From NCBI GenBank assembly GCA_016699125.1, contig CP064961.1, positions 310,001 through 374,000 on the forward strand: DNA of 64,000 nt, in the 5' to 3' direction. Shown here piece after piece: positions 42,922 through 51,628 of the stretch; the first letter of the stretch is position 1, and each line of letters starts with the position of its first letter. Under the pieces are notes generated by a model, which was not told where the DNA came from, searched no databases, and worked only from the letters and a program-made list of their open reading frames with translations. The position numbers and the translations under genes were made by a program. The stretch comes from a bacterium (GTDB taxonomy: Bacteria; Babelota; Babeliae; Babelales; Vermiphilaceae).

Positions 42922-45900
42922 TTATTCTGTGCTGCCCCACCAGTTCCAATTCCAAACAGCGATCCAGCTCCAAGCCCATGAGCCCCAAGAATTAAGTGTA
43001 TTCATATAGGCTCTGGATGCATTCAATGATTGTTTTTCTGCCTTTGCTTGCCTAGCTGCCGCTTGCTTCTCTAAATCTGTCATTTTTTTCTGTTTCCAAG
43101 AATCTATCAGATTTAAAGCGGCGGATGCTTCGTTTTGTGAAAACGTGTCATTGTTATTTATTGCTAATTTAGCTATAGTTACCACTTCCTGCAAATTTTG
43201 CTTGTTCTTTGCACTACCAATTTGCTCTAAAGAAGTAGTCAGTAGATTGTTCAAATCCTTATTTGTGATGGTTTTATTTTCTTTAAATGCCGCTGTTTCT
43301 GTTTTTAAGTTAAATATATTATTTGTTTTTGTTGAACTGGTTAGACTAACTGGATCACCATTTCTTTCAAAAAAGTCTCTTCTTGCACCTATAGATGTAT
43401 TATTTTGGTCGTTATTAGTATTTTGCCCCTCACTTGTTGTTGTTTGATTAACTTTTCCTTTTTTAGCAGCTACTTTTGCTTGTACAGATTCCTCTGCAAG
43501 TGCTTCGTCAAATTTAGTTTTAATTCCATTGATTTCTGCCATCAAATCTGTATACGTCTTTTGTTTATTGTTAGCATGTAACTCTTTAAATGGAATTTTT
43601 TCCATTTTTTTGTTAAAAATCTGACTTTTGGCCAACATCATGTTATTTCTTTGTGCCCTATTCTGCTCTTCCGTCGGGTCCTCAACTTTATCTTGTTCCC
43701 CAGGTTTTTTTGGTTTTTCTGCTGGCGTTGCTATTCCTATCAAAATCTCCTTGGCATGCTCAAAATTATTTTTTGTACTGCTTAAAATAGCTGCTATTGT
43801 CGGATTGTTTATGTACGTTTGTGTCGATGGATTTTGTAATATTGGATTCACTATGTTTTGATAGGTGGACATTAGGTTGGCGAAATTGTTAAAATCCGTT
43901 TTGACTGTGTTACTAAATTTGTTCTTTGAATCATTAATGTTTGCAGAAATGTTTGTCAAGGTGTTTTGATACTCATTGCGTCTGTTTTCTGCAAAGTTTA
44001 ACAATGGGGTTAGTTTAGTGTCTTTTTGGACATTATCTTTTTCAGTAAAAGGTACTTTGACTGGCCACTTCTCTGCTGCTGCTGCTGCTTCTTCTTCTTC
44101 TTCTTTTTCTTCTTCTTCTTTTTCTTCTTTTTCTTTTTCTTCTTCATGCTTTTTTTGTATTTCCTTTATTGCTAGTTCAAATTGCTGTTGAATGGACGGA
44201 AAATACGCTGGCAAAGACCCGAATTCTGTTGTAGTGAGTATTTTTATATTTATTAATGGTAGCGGCTTATGGAGCTGATCAGAAGCAACCAGAGTAGCTA
44301 TTTTTCCATCGAATATCTTTGTTCGTGCCTCTTTTATTTCTGTATCGGTGCTTTTTGGGTTTAAAATGGTTATTGCGTAAGTAAAATCATTGATGGCGTT
44401 TTGCAGGATTTTTTCAATGGTAGGATTGGTGATATAAAGTGCTAATTTGTCATTCTGAAGGAATTTGTTAATCATTTTAATATATTCTTCCATTACAAGC
44501 TTATGAAATCCTCTTACCAATGTTTTTTGATCCTTTATTTTGTTCAATTTTTCAAGAACTTCTTCTGTCAGATTATTCTGCTTTTGCAAAGTTTGATAAT
44601 CCATTTCGACAGATTGATTTATTTGTGTATGGGCAGACGTATACTCCTGCAATGCCTTTCTTACGTTGGCTATTAATTTAAGATTTTTCTCCGAAATTTT
44701 TTTTGGTATTTTTTTATTAACTCCGTGCTGTTCTTTCGGTGCCCTATTGACTGTGTTTATCTGTGTCCTAGTGACTGTGTTCGGTGTTAAATTGCGCGTT
44801 GGTTGATTTTTAATATCAGTTTGGTTGGTTGGAAAGTTTGTAGTTGATATATTTGTAATTTTCTTTTTCTGATCTGCAATAAAATTGTTAAATGTGGTTT
44901 TGTTTTGTTTTGTTACGTCATTTTCAAGGTTAATATCTTTGATGCTTTTATTAAATATTATATTTTTGGTGTCATTCATGGACGATTTATTATTCTGATT
45001 TATGTAGTTTACTATAGTTAATGCGTTTCTAAAATTTTCTTCCGCTGCTTTTCGGACCGCTGCCACAGTAACATTGTTTTGAGGTACATTTTTTGTAGTT
45101 ATTGCTGATTCAATCTCATTCATTGCAGTGTTGTATTCTCTGACGAATATATTTACATTATTCAGTGCTGTTTTTCTGTTTTTTATTTTTTCGAAATCAA
45201 CGTTTGCAGTTTCATCTTTGATATCTTTGTTCTGGCTCATTTCATTGTACTTTTGTTCATATGCAAGCCCTGCTTTTTCCCAAGCAAGCGCTGTTGCGTT
45301 TTGAGCTGGTTTTAGCATCTGTTCTTGGTTTTTTTGAGTTGCTTCGCTGGCAAATTCGTCGGTTTTTAGTTTTTCTACAGCCGCCTGTGCATTTGTCATT
45401 AATAGCAAGCTACTCTCAAAATTCAAAAATTCCTTGTCGGTAATAACTGTAGTTTCATTGTTAATATCATTGATTCTGAACTTGTAGGTGTTAGGCCGTG
45501 CTTGGTCAAAATAAATGTCATAATCAGCTTGATGAGGTACTAATTTTTTGTTGGTAATGTTTTGAGCGACGGCAACAAAAAATAGATTGAGCTGCTCAAG
45601 GCATGGGGTTACTGCAAAATATATTATATTCAAAGCGTTGTCTTTTTGATTATTTTTTTGCAACCGTTGAAGTTGTTCTTTTAAATTTTTAAAATACTGC
45701 TCAATTCTTTCTACATATTCAATCGCAGTCTTTATTTCTTGAGTTTTGCCAAACAAGTTGTATCTATTTTTTCCCAAAGCGTTATTGCATTGTATTATTC
45801 CTAATTCAATCTGTGTAGTTAAGCTAGCAACATGTTCAGCTATATTTTCTATTGTACCGATTTCCATTTTTCTTAATGTATCATATTCTTTTATTTTTTC

Positions 45901-47211
45901 TGCAAATAAAGTAGCAATATTCTGTTTTGTGCTCGTCAACTGTTCTGTTAAACCATCGGTTGTAAAATCAGCTTTTCTGATATTTTTTTCAAAGGTTTCT
46001 ATTGCATCCATGATTTGAGCAAGTGTATCAAATAAAGGGGTGCTTGCTGGTGACGTTTGCAGGTTTTTGATTAATTCATTGTATGAATTTATTTTTTCAA
46101 TAAAACGATTCCCAATCATGTTTTTTGCTTTTTTTAACTGAGCCTGATCTGAACCGTCTTCGTCTTTGGCAACTTCATCACTTGTTGCAAGCTCTGCTTT
46201 CAAAGTTTTTATTTGTTCAAGTATAGTTTCAAACTGCTCAAATGCGGTTGATAGATTGTCAGATGCTCCGGATTTGAGTTTTGTGTTTAGCTTTATTTGA
46301 ATGTCTTGATTCAAGTTAGCGAGTTGATGATTAAGTTGCTCTGAGTTTTCAAGGTTTGGTTCGGTTGGGACTTTTGCAGTCTCAAAAGGAGGAAGGTTTA
46401 CTGCTGGATCATTTTCTGCTGCTGATTTGTTTATGGTAGTTTTGTTTTTTACTTTTAGTTTTTCTCCTAATTGTTTTTTTAATTTTGTATACTTAGCAGT
46501 TTCAAGGTAGCTTTTAAATTTATCTATTGTTTCTTGTTTCGTAAGTAATGAATTTTCTATAGCATCTCTAAGGACTTGTGTGGTTTGTAGCCTAATTGTT
46601 TGCTTATTATTCTCTTCCAAATATGCCCACGTTGTTCCATAAAAAGCTACTGCGGCCTTTTCAAATGTGCTAAATTTATTAAAAAACCATGAAGATAGAA
46701 AATTTTTATTATAATATTTATATATTATACCCTCCCATTCTTTCATTGCTTCTATAATCTTCTGTTGCTTTTGAAAGGCTAACGTTTCGCTAATAGATTG
46801 ATTTGCAGGTTCACCTTTTTCTGAAAACGCTTTCTGCGAATCAGACGGATGCTTTGCGTTTAAAATAGCATGGTAATGTTTCCATTCTTCTACTTGAGAT
46901 TGTATTAGCTTATCAGTTGAGTTTTGATATTCGTTTATATAATTTTGTAAAGCTTCTTCCAATTTTTTAGGCAAATTAACGTTATAGCCTCGAAGGGTTG
47001 GATTTGTTTCCAATTGATGACATACGTTCATATTGCCTTGGTATTCCTTATCTGCTCTCAGTATCTTAAAATTAGCAGTGCGTTCTTCTTCATTGTATTC
47101 TTCGGCTGAAAAATACTCAGTTTCGTTGTTTTCAGCTTCCATGCCCCATGTTTGTCCAACACAGCAAAGTATTATTGCCAAAATAAATATACTATCTTTT
47201 TTAAAAAGCAT
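42922..47211 (-). CDS. Very large exported repeat protein with Trp-rich C-terminus
   Basis: 1429 residues from ATG 47211, preceded by AAGGA; the frame is open seven codons further. Signal peptide MLFKKDSIFILAIILCCVGQ. The body is helical, Asn/Lys/Thr-rich. At least three diverged units of about 120 residues recur in the C-terminal half, marked by YITNPTIEKILQ, YINNPTIAAILS and NNVTVAAVRKA, each followed by F--A--I and an IFN/DKK-like segment. A Glu/Lys/Ala run (EKEEKEEEEKEEEEE then AAAAA) marks a junction. It ends SWGSWAWSWIAVWNWNWWGS plus TE, nine Trp within about 22 residues. Surface or secreted location inferred; no function assigned. Confidence 0.78.
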   Translation of the reverse strand: MLFKKDSIFILAIILCCVGQTWGMEAENNETEYFSAEEYNEEERTANFKILRADKEYQGNMNVCHQLETNPTLRGYNVNLPKKLEEALQNYINEYQNSTDKLIQSQVEEWKHYHAILNAKHPSDSQKAFSEKGEPANQSISETLAFQKQQKIIEAMKEWEGIIYKYYNKNFLSSWFFNKFSTFEKAAVAFYGTTWAYLEENNKQTIRLQTTQVLRDAIENSLLTKQETIDKFKSYLETAKYTKLKKQLGEKLKVKNKTTINKSAAENDPAVNLPPFETAKVPTEPNLENSEQLNHQLANLNQDIQIKLNTKLKSGASDNLSTAFEQFETILEQIKTLKAELATSDEVAKDEDGSDQAQLKKAKNMIGNRFIEKINSYNELIKNLQTSPASTPLFDTLAQIMDAIETFEKNIRKADFTTDGLTEQLTSTKQNIATLFAEKIKEYDTLRKMEIGTIENIAEHVASLTTQIELGIIQCNNALGKNRYNLFGKTQEIKTAIEYVERIEQYFKNLKEQLQRLQKNNQKDNALNIIYFAVTPCLEQLNLFFVAVAQNITNKKLVPHQADYDIYFDQARPNTYKFRINDINNETTVITDKEFLNFESSLLLMTNAQAAVEKLKTDEFASEATQKNQEQMLKPAQNATALAWEKAGLAYEQKYNEMSQNKDIKDETANVDFEKIKNRKTALNNVNIFVREYNTAMNEIESAITTKNVPQNNVTVAAVRKAAEENFRNALTIVNYINQNNKSSMNDTKNIIFNKSIKDINLENDVTKQNKTTFNNFIADQKKKITNISTTNFPTNQTDIKNQPTRNLTPNTVTRTQINTVNRAPKEQHGVNKKIPKKISEKNLKLIANVRKALQEYTSAHTQINQSVEMDYQTLQKQNNLTEEVLEKLNKIKDQKTLVRGFHKLVMEEYIKMINKFLQNDKLALYITNPTIEKILQNAINDFTYAITILNPKSTDTEIKEARTKIFDGKIATLVASDQLHKPLPLINIKILTTTEFGSLPAYFPSIQQQFELAIKEIQKKHEEEKEKEEKEEEEKEEEEEAAAAAEKWPVKVPFTEKDNVQKDTKLTPLLNFAENRRNEYQNTLTNISANINDSKNKFSNTVKTDFNNFANLMSTYQNIVNPILQNPSTQTYINNPTIAAILSSTKNNFEHAKEILIGIATPAEKPKKPGEQDKVEDPTEEQNRAQRNNMMLAKSQIFNKKMEKIPFKELHANNKQKTYTDLMAEINGIKTKFDEALAEESVQAKVAAKKGKVNQTTTSEGQNTNNDQNNTSIGARRDFFERNGDPVSLTSSTKTNNIFNLKTETAAFKENKTITNKDLNNLLTTSLEQIGSAKNKQNLQEVVTIAKLAINNNDTFSQNEASAALNLIDSWKQKKMTDLEKQAAARQAKAEKQSLNASRAYMNTLNSWGSWAWSWIAVWNWNWWGSTE
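44074..44147. repeat. Trinucleotide microsatellite inside the 1429-residue gene
   Basis: TGC repeated five times followed by CTT/TTC repeats with T interruptions. On the coding strand it gives GCA (Ala5) and GAA/AAA (Glu/Lys) runs. Length change by whole codons would alter the protein without frameshift. Confidence 0.75.
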
Positions 47212-47330
47212 CGTACTTCCTTTTTCATTCATTGTACACTCTTTAATTGAAATAATACTAAAATGAATAAATAAAACGCAATAATTAGAAAAGTAATCTT
47301 TTTTGAAATCTGATTATTGTGAATGCGTAG

Positions 47331-47849
47331 TTATCTATTTTTGAGTTTTAACAGGTGTGAGATCAGAACCTGGTTGCGGTGCAGCGCTTCGCTCACCGAG
47401 GTGGCAGGTGCGAGTGGCAGGGGTTGTTCTGCCAGTGCCTGCAAAAGGGTGTTTGTTTGCAGAATCTGTTCAAGCAGTTTTTGTGACAGCTCTTTCTCTT
47501 TTAAAATAATCGATGTGGTGCCGATCGGGCCTAAAAACATGACGCCGGGTGAGTTGCCGCCATATTTTGCCTCAATGTCGGCAAGCTGTGCGCTGATTTT
47601 GTCGATCGTTTGCTTCCAATCTGGCAGTCGTGTTTCAGTTCGTGCCTGAAACAGCTGTTGTGCAATGCGGATGTGGCGTTGCGCGCTATACAGCTGATCG
47701 GCAAAGCTCTGGTCAAGCTCGTGCACAAGCGATCGCGAATGGAGCTCCAGAAACGACTGATTATTCTTCAAAACATACAGAATAAGCGCAAATAACAGAC
47801 ACGCACTCAACAGATCGAACAACGGAAAGCCAAAATTATTTTGGTTCAT
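47331..47849 (-). CDS. Single-pass membrane protein, possibly pseudopilin-like
   Basis: 172 residues from ATG 47849 (GGTGAG upstream); GTG 47858 is an alternative. The N-terminus MNQNNFGFPLFDLLSACLLF then ALILYVL has a Gly, a +1 Phe, an acidic residue at +5 and an unbroken hydrophobic helix, which recalls a type IV prepilin site. No pilus genes are nearby and the acidic residue is Asp rather than Glu, so this is only a suggestion. The rest is a helical periplasmic domain with LSQKLLEQILQTNTLLQAL. GC is higher than in the exported-protein genes beside it. Confidence 0.6.
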   Translation of the reverse strand: MNQNNFGFPLFDLLSACLLFALILYVLKNNQSFLELHSRSLVHELDQSFADQLYSAQRHIRIAQQLFQARTETRLPDWKQTIDKISAQLADIEAKYGGNSPGVMFLGPIGTTSIILKEKELSQKLLEQILQTNTLLQALAEQPLPLAPATSVSEALHRNQVLISHLLKLKNR

Positions 47850-47978
47850 GCGAATCACTCACCGGCAAAAATACTACACTCTATGCCCTAGCTTAACCAA
47901 CGTTTTTGCAATGGTCAATTCAAAAAACTAGTATTTTTTTCTTTTTTTGGTACCATCAAAGACAAGTTTAGTGTGTAT

Positions 47979-48055
47979 GCGCCTGTAGCTCAGGTGGATA
48001 GAGCGACGGACTTCGAATCCGTAGGCCGCAGGTTCAAATCCTGCCGGGCGCACCA
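47979..48055 (+). tRNA. tRNA-Arg (anticodon TCG)
   Basis: 77 nt, acceptor GCGCCTG/CGGGCGC, anticodon arm ACGGA-CTTCGAA-TCCGT, encoded CCA. It is nearly identical outside the anticodon arm to the next tRNA. Confidence 0.96.
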
Positions 48056-48094
48056 TTTCGTTTGACTGTGAGTCAATTTTATACGTTTTTTAAC

Positions 48095-48171
48095 GCGCCC
48101 GTAGCTCAGGTGGATAGAGCGACGGATTCCTAATCTGTAGGCCGCAGGTTCAAATCCTGCCGGGCGCACCA
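48095..48171 (+). tRNA. tRNA-Arg (anticodon CCT)
   Basis: 77 nt, acceptor GCGCCCG/CGGGCGC, anticodon arm ACGGA-TTCCTAA-TCTGT giving CCT, encoded CCA. D and T arms are the same as in the TCG isoacceptor 40 bp upstream, so it arose by duplication or gene conversion. Confidence 0.96.
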
Positions 48172-48400
48172 TCTTCTTTGTTCTCGTTCGAATTTGGCCT
48201 ATTGCAACCAATATACGGTCTTTGCACTGTTCTTTTGGTTGTTTTTGTGCTCAGGGACTGCCAACTCAGACGACGAATTTATCTGTTTTTTGAGCAAATG
48301 GGGGTCTTTTTTGACCTATTTTAATCAAAAGTAAGACTGGAACGTAATTTCTGAATATACATGTACAAAACCTTCGACTGAATCAGTTTTTGTATAAAAA

Positions 48401-48428
48401 TTGACAATTATGCAATTAAATATATAAT
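48401..48428 (+). promoter_or_regulatory. Strong consensus promoter
   Basis: Perfect TTGACA (48401-48406), 16 bp, perfect TATAAT (48423-48428). It is 270 bp before the first large gene, leaving a long leader that contains the small frame at 48485. Confidence 0.7.
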
Positions 48429-48484
48429 GAGAGATATACATAAGCAGATGAATATACAAAATAAGTTACATTTTGTTCGTTTCA

Positions 48485-48607
48485 ATGGCTTTCAATGAGT
48501 TGAAAGGATTAACAATGATGATCTTTAGACGTTTCTTTTTAAAAATAGCTTCAAAATATGGATTAGTTGCTATTTTTCCTGTTTTTAACAACTCAAATAT
48601 CAAATAG
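48485..48607 (+). CDS. Possible small protein, 40 residues
   Basis: ATG 48485 begins MAFNELKGLTMMIFRRFFLK and ends FNNSNIK. A second ATG after GGATTAACA (48515) would give 30 residues. It has a basic-hydrophobic centre and lies downstream of a consensus promoter. No homology is known to me; it may be chance. Confidence 0.2.
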   Translation: MAFNELKGLTMMIFRRFFLKIASKYGLVAIFPVFNNSNIK

Positions 48608-48617
48608 AAAATATTTC

Positions 48618-48645
48618 TTGACTTTATTTCAATATGTAATAAAAT
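48618..48645 (+). promoter_or_regulatory. Proximal promoter of the exported-protein cluster
   Basis: TTGACT (48618-48623), 16 bp, TAAAAT (48640-48645), about 50 bp before ATG 48698. Confidence 0.55.
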
Positions 48646-48697
48646 TAATTATAGATAGAAACAATAAGAATATGTAAATATAAATGGAGGTTTATAT

Positions 48698-51541
48698 ATG
48701 AAGTTCAATAAAAAGCAATTACTATTCCTAACTGGACTAGTTTTATCGATGGGTAAAACGTCTCTGGTGTTTTCAATGCATGGAGGAGCACCAGTAGGTG
48801 GAGGAGCACCAGTAGGTGGAGGAGCACCAGTAGGTGGAGGAGCACTTATTCCACCAGCACCACCAGCACCACCATTACCAGCAAAAGCACCAGCTATGGT
48901 GGCAGGAGCAGGAGGAGCAGCAGCGTTTAATGCGGCTATCGGAGCTGGCCTTAAAGGTTTAAAAAAGGTAGCAGTACCAGCACCAGTAGCACCAGTAGCA
49001 CCAATAGTACCAGTAGCACCAATAGTACCAATAGCACCAATAGTACCAATAGTACCAATAGCACCAATAGTACCAATGGCACCAGGTGGAATAACTGGTA
49101 CAACACCTACATTTAACGTACAGCTTGCACGAATAGCGGCTACTAAAAGTAATGGTTATTTGGCGATGAAAAATCTGATTGGTGAGTTTTATCAAGCTTT
49201 GAGTAACGGTAATGTGATTAGTAAGAAGATGCAAATTTTAAAAAAGCGTATCGATGCTATCAGTGAGCCGGCTAAAGAACTTAAAGTTATGAAAGCTGAA
49301 TCAGTTCGTTCACCAGGTGGTCCTAATTATAAACATAAATTTCTTAGCAAATATGGCATTACAACTCTAGCTCAATTGAATGCAAAAATAAAAGAATTTG
49401 AACTAATAGTTGCCAAAAAGCCTGATTATGAAGCAGAACGTTCTACGTTACAAGCGCAGTTAAATCAGTTGAAAGCAGACTATGGCCTGGGCACTGACTG
49501 GAGTGGGCATTTAAATATTCTTATCAACAAAACGTATGAAGCAACTCCAAGCGTTTTTAGTGCGATTGGTAACACAGTTGCTGCAGCGAGCAAAACTGGT
49601 ATTGCCGCTGGGATGCGTAGAGTTAGTTCTGTAGTCAATGTCGGAAAAAATGGCGTTGTTACTTCTTATGAGGTCGCAAAAGCTACACCTCCTGCGCGAG
49701 TAACTGCGTCACTCGTTAACGCGATTTCAGGTACAGTAAAGGATAAATTCAATAGTGTTCGTCATGGATTTGATACCATACAGGTTGCACTTGAGACCGG
49801 TCTGGTTCAACCAACTATGCAGGCTGAACAGATACGTCAAGCTATTGAACATTCAGATCTGGGTATTGCATTAATGAGTTTGAATGAAGCTGATTCTGAT
49901 GTAAAACAGGTGCGTACTATGATTGAAACTATTCAAAAATTGGATGTTAAAGAAAATAATCTTGATCAAAACAGAGTTACTCAGTTGATAACTCAATCAG
50001 AAGCAAAACATGATGAAATTCTCCGTCTGACTGTTCATGCAATTGAAAAATCGTTTGCTGAATTAGATGGTAAAACGCTTGATAAAGCATTGGTTGGTCA
50101 AACAGATATACAAACCATTGAACTGACAACAAAACAGTATCAACAGCATGTTAAGATAGTTGTTGATAAATGGATTGCTGAACATAAACAAAAAGTTATC
50201 AACAACTATGCAGTTGCAACTGCTTCAAAGGTTGTTTCTGAACGTGAAGCTGCTGAACAAAAAAGAGATGCTGAAATTCAAAAGTTTAACGAGCACTATA
50301 TGATGTATGCAGACTGTATGACAAAAGCAATGGATATGTATAAAGATTCATTAGTTGCAAAAAATGTACTGCAAAGAATGGCAGGTCTTAGTAGTGATTT
50401 TACTAAGGCAATTCAATTTAATGATCAGTTTTCAACGGTATATAAAGCATACAATGTCAGTTTAGCTGTTAGTCCGATTGAAGTTGATGTTATTGACATC
50501 AGAGGTGGTCGATATGCTGAAGCGGTTATGTCAATTCATGACAACCTTGAAAAAGGAAAACGTACAGTTAATGATATTAAAGCTACTGTTTTAAACTTTA
50601 AGAATAGGTTGGAAACTGTTAAAACTAAGTTTAATAAGATAGTTGAACATATTGACTCAACTATTACAGATTTTGTTGGAACTAACCTTGACCCACGTTA
50701 TGTGGCTACTACATGCAATTCAGAAGCAGAATATATTTCGGATCTGAATCGCATAGTGTGTCAAACGAATGAAATTGAAGATCTTACTGATGGACAGTAT
50801 GCAGCTTTTGAAGAAGCGAGAATCAAATTCGTTCCGTTTTATCTAAAGTTCAAAGCATATGATAGATTAAATACTAATAATGCACGGTTTGCTGACATCC
50901 TTTCCAAAAACGAAGCGATTGTAAAAGGATTGGCGGGACTGTCAACTCTGCAGGCTGTTGATGAACGATTGAAAGACGTTGATCTTGGCATGTTGAAGTT
51001 TAGACGTAAAAAAGCATTACTCAAGCTTCTACCACACTTTGACAATAGTGCAAGCACACTTATTGAATGGGCTGAAGAACAACAGGAAAGTAGCCGTCAG
51101 GATTTGGAAAGTTATTTTAATCTGTTAGCAGTAGTCGACAATATTAATGGAAAAACCCAAAACTTTAAGACACAATTTGATGATGCGGTTGGAAAGATAC
51201 AATCTATCAGATCGAAGACCCATGCAAAGCAGTTATGCAACTCGTTGGATGAGCTTGCAAAAGTAGCCAAAGACGCGGTTGACAAGATGGCGATTGTTCA
51301 AGAACAGTCTGATGCGTTAATCAAGGTAATTGATGAAGTGATTGCGTATCAAAAAAACTGGCTCAAAGTTGAAGTGATTGCTTCATGGTACAAAGGTGCA
51401 GCTGCTGGATTGGTAAAAGCTGCTGAGTTAAAAGCATCAAAAGAGTTGAGACATAAAGCAGCTGGTGTTGTATTGAAAAATGCGATTAAATTTGGGTCGT
51501 ATGCTCAAAGCGTGGCAAAAAAATATATGGATTCTAAATAA
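48698..51541 (+). CDS. Large exported protein with GAPVGG and PIVPIA repeats
   Basis: 947 residues with a strong Shine-Dalgarno (GGAGG). Signal peptide MKFNKKQLLFLTGLVLSMGK. Right after it come three six-residue GAPVGG units, a Pro/Ala segment, then about 13 three-residue P-[IV]-[AV] units (residues about 94-129), all near-identical at DNA level. The remaining 800 or so residues are helical, with long charged stretches (ASKVVSEREAAEQKRDAEIQ) typical of coiled coil. The Gly/Pro-rich N-terminus may be an extended stalk or linker. First of three consecutive genes of similar type, all with ATGGAG/ATGGAAGG ribosome-binding sites. Function unknown. Confidence 0.78.
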   Translation: MKFNKKQLLFLTGLVLSMGKTSLVFSMHGGAPVGGGAPVGGGAPVGGGALIPPAPPAPPLPAKAPAMVAGAGGAAAFNAAIGAGLKGLKKVAVPAPVAPVAPIVPVAPIVPIAPIVPIVPIAPIVPMAPGGITGTTPTFNVQLARIAATKSNGYLAMKNLIGEFYQALSNGNVISKKMQILKKRIDAISEPAKELKVMKAESVRSPGGPNYKHKFLSKYGITTLAQLNAKIKEFELIVAKKPDYEAERSTLQAQLNQLKADYGLGTDWSGHLNILINKTYEATPSVFSAIGNTVAAASKTGIAAGMRRVSSVVNVGKNGVVTSYEVAKATPPARVTASLVNAISGTVKDKFNSVRHGFDTIQVALETGLVQPTMQAEQIRQAIEHSDLGIALMSLNEADSDVKQVRTMIETIQKLDVKENNLDQNRVTQLITQSEAKHDEILRLTVHAIEKSFAELDGKTLDKALVGQTDIQTIELTTKQYQQHVKIVVDKWIAEHKQKVINNYAVATASKVVSEREAAEQKRDAEIQKFNEHYMMYADCMTKAMDMYKDSLVAKNVLQRMAGLSSDFTKAIQFNDQFSTVYKAYNVSLAVSPIEVDVIDIRGGRYAEAVMSIHDNLEKGKRTVNDIKATVLNFKNRLETVKTKFNKIVEHIDSTITDFVGTNLDPRYVATTCNSEAEYISDLNRIVCQTNEIEDLTDGQYAAFEEARIKFVPFYLKFKAYDRLNTNNARFADILSKNEAIVKGLAGLSTLQAVDERLKDVDLGMLKFRRKKALLKLLPHFDNSASTLIEWAEEQQESSRQDLESYFNLLAVVDNINGKTQNFKTQFDDAVGKIQSIRSKTHAKQLCNSLDELAKVAKDAVDKMAIVQEQSDALIKVIDEVIAYQKNWLKVEVIASWYKGAAAGLVKAAELKASKELRHKAAGVVLKNAIKFGSYAQSVAKKYMDSK
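48782..48845 (+). repeat. 18-bp tandem repeat, about 3.5 copies
   Basis: Unit GGAGGAGCACCAGTAGGT, three exact copies from 48782 plus a partial one. Encodes GGAPVG. Confidence 0.92.
48974..49085 (+). repeat. 9-bp tandem repeat encoding P-[IV]-[AV]
   Basis: About 12 units alternating CCAGTAGCA, CCAATAGTA and CCAATAGCA with almost no synonymous variation, as expected of a young, slippage-prone array. Confidence 0.88.
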
Positions 51542-51628
51542 AACTGAAAGTAGATGATAGTGGTGATTTTCAAAAAGTCACCACTACAAAAAAGGTTAAA
51601 AAGTAACTAAAAATGGAAGGTTATGATT

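Larger units (their letters stand above)
48172..48697. other. Long leader region before the three-gene exported cluster
   Basis: 526 bp. It holds two promoter-like sites (48401-48428 and 48618-48645) and a 40-codon frame at 48485-48607. Otherwise it is AT-rich without recognisable structure. Confidence 0.5.

Noticed and set aside
43976..44191. Plus-strand frame rich in Ser/Phe
   Set aside because: Antisense of the GAA/GCA microsatellite in the 1429-residue gene.
47990..48211. Minus-strand open frame of 73 codons over the two tRNA-Arg genes
   Set aside because: It is the antisense of the tRNAs, a known source of spurious hypothetical proteins; no ribosome-binding site.
48959..49234. 91-codon minus-strand frame with Cys-Tyr-Trp repeats
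   Set aside because: Antisense of the 9-bp PIV/PIA array of the real gene; repeat composition keeps it open by chance.
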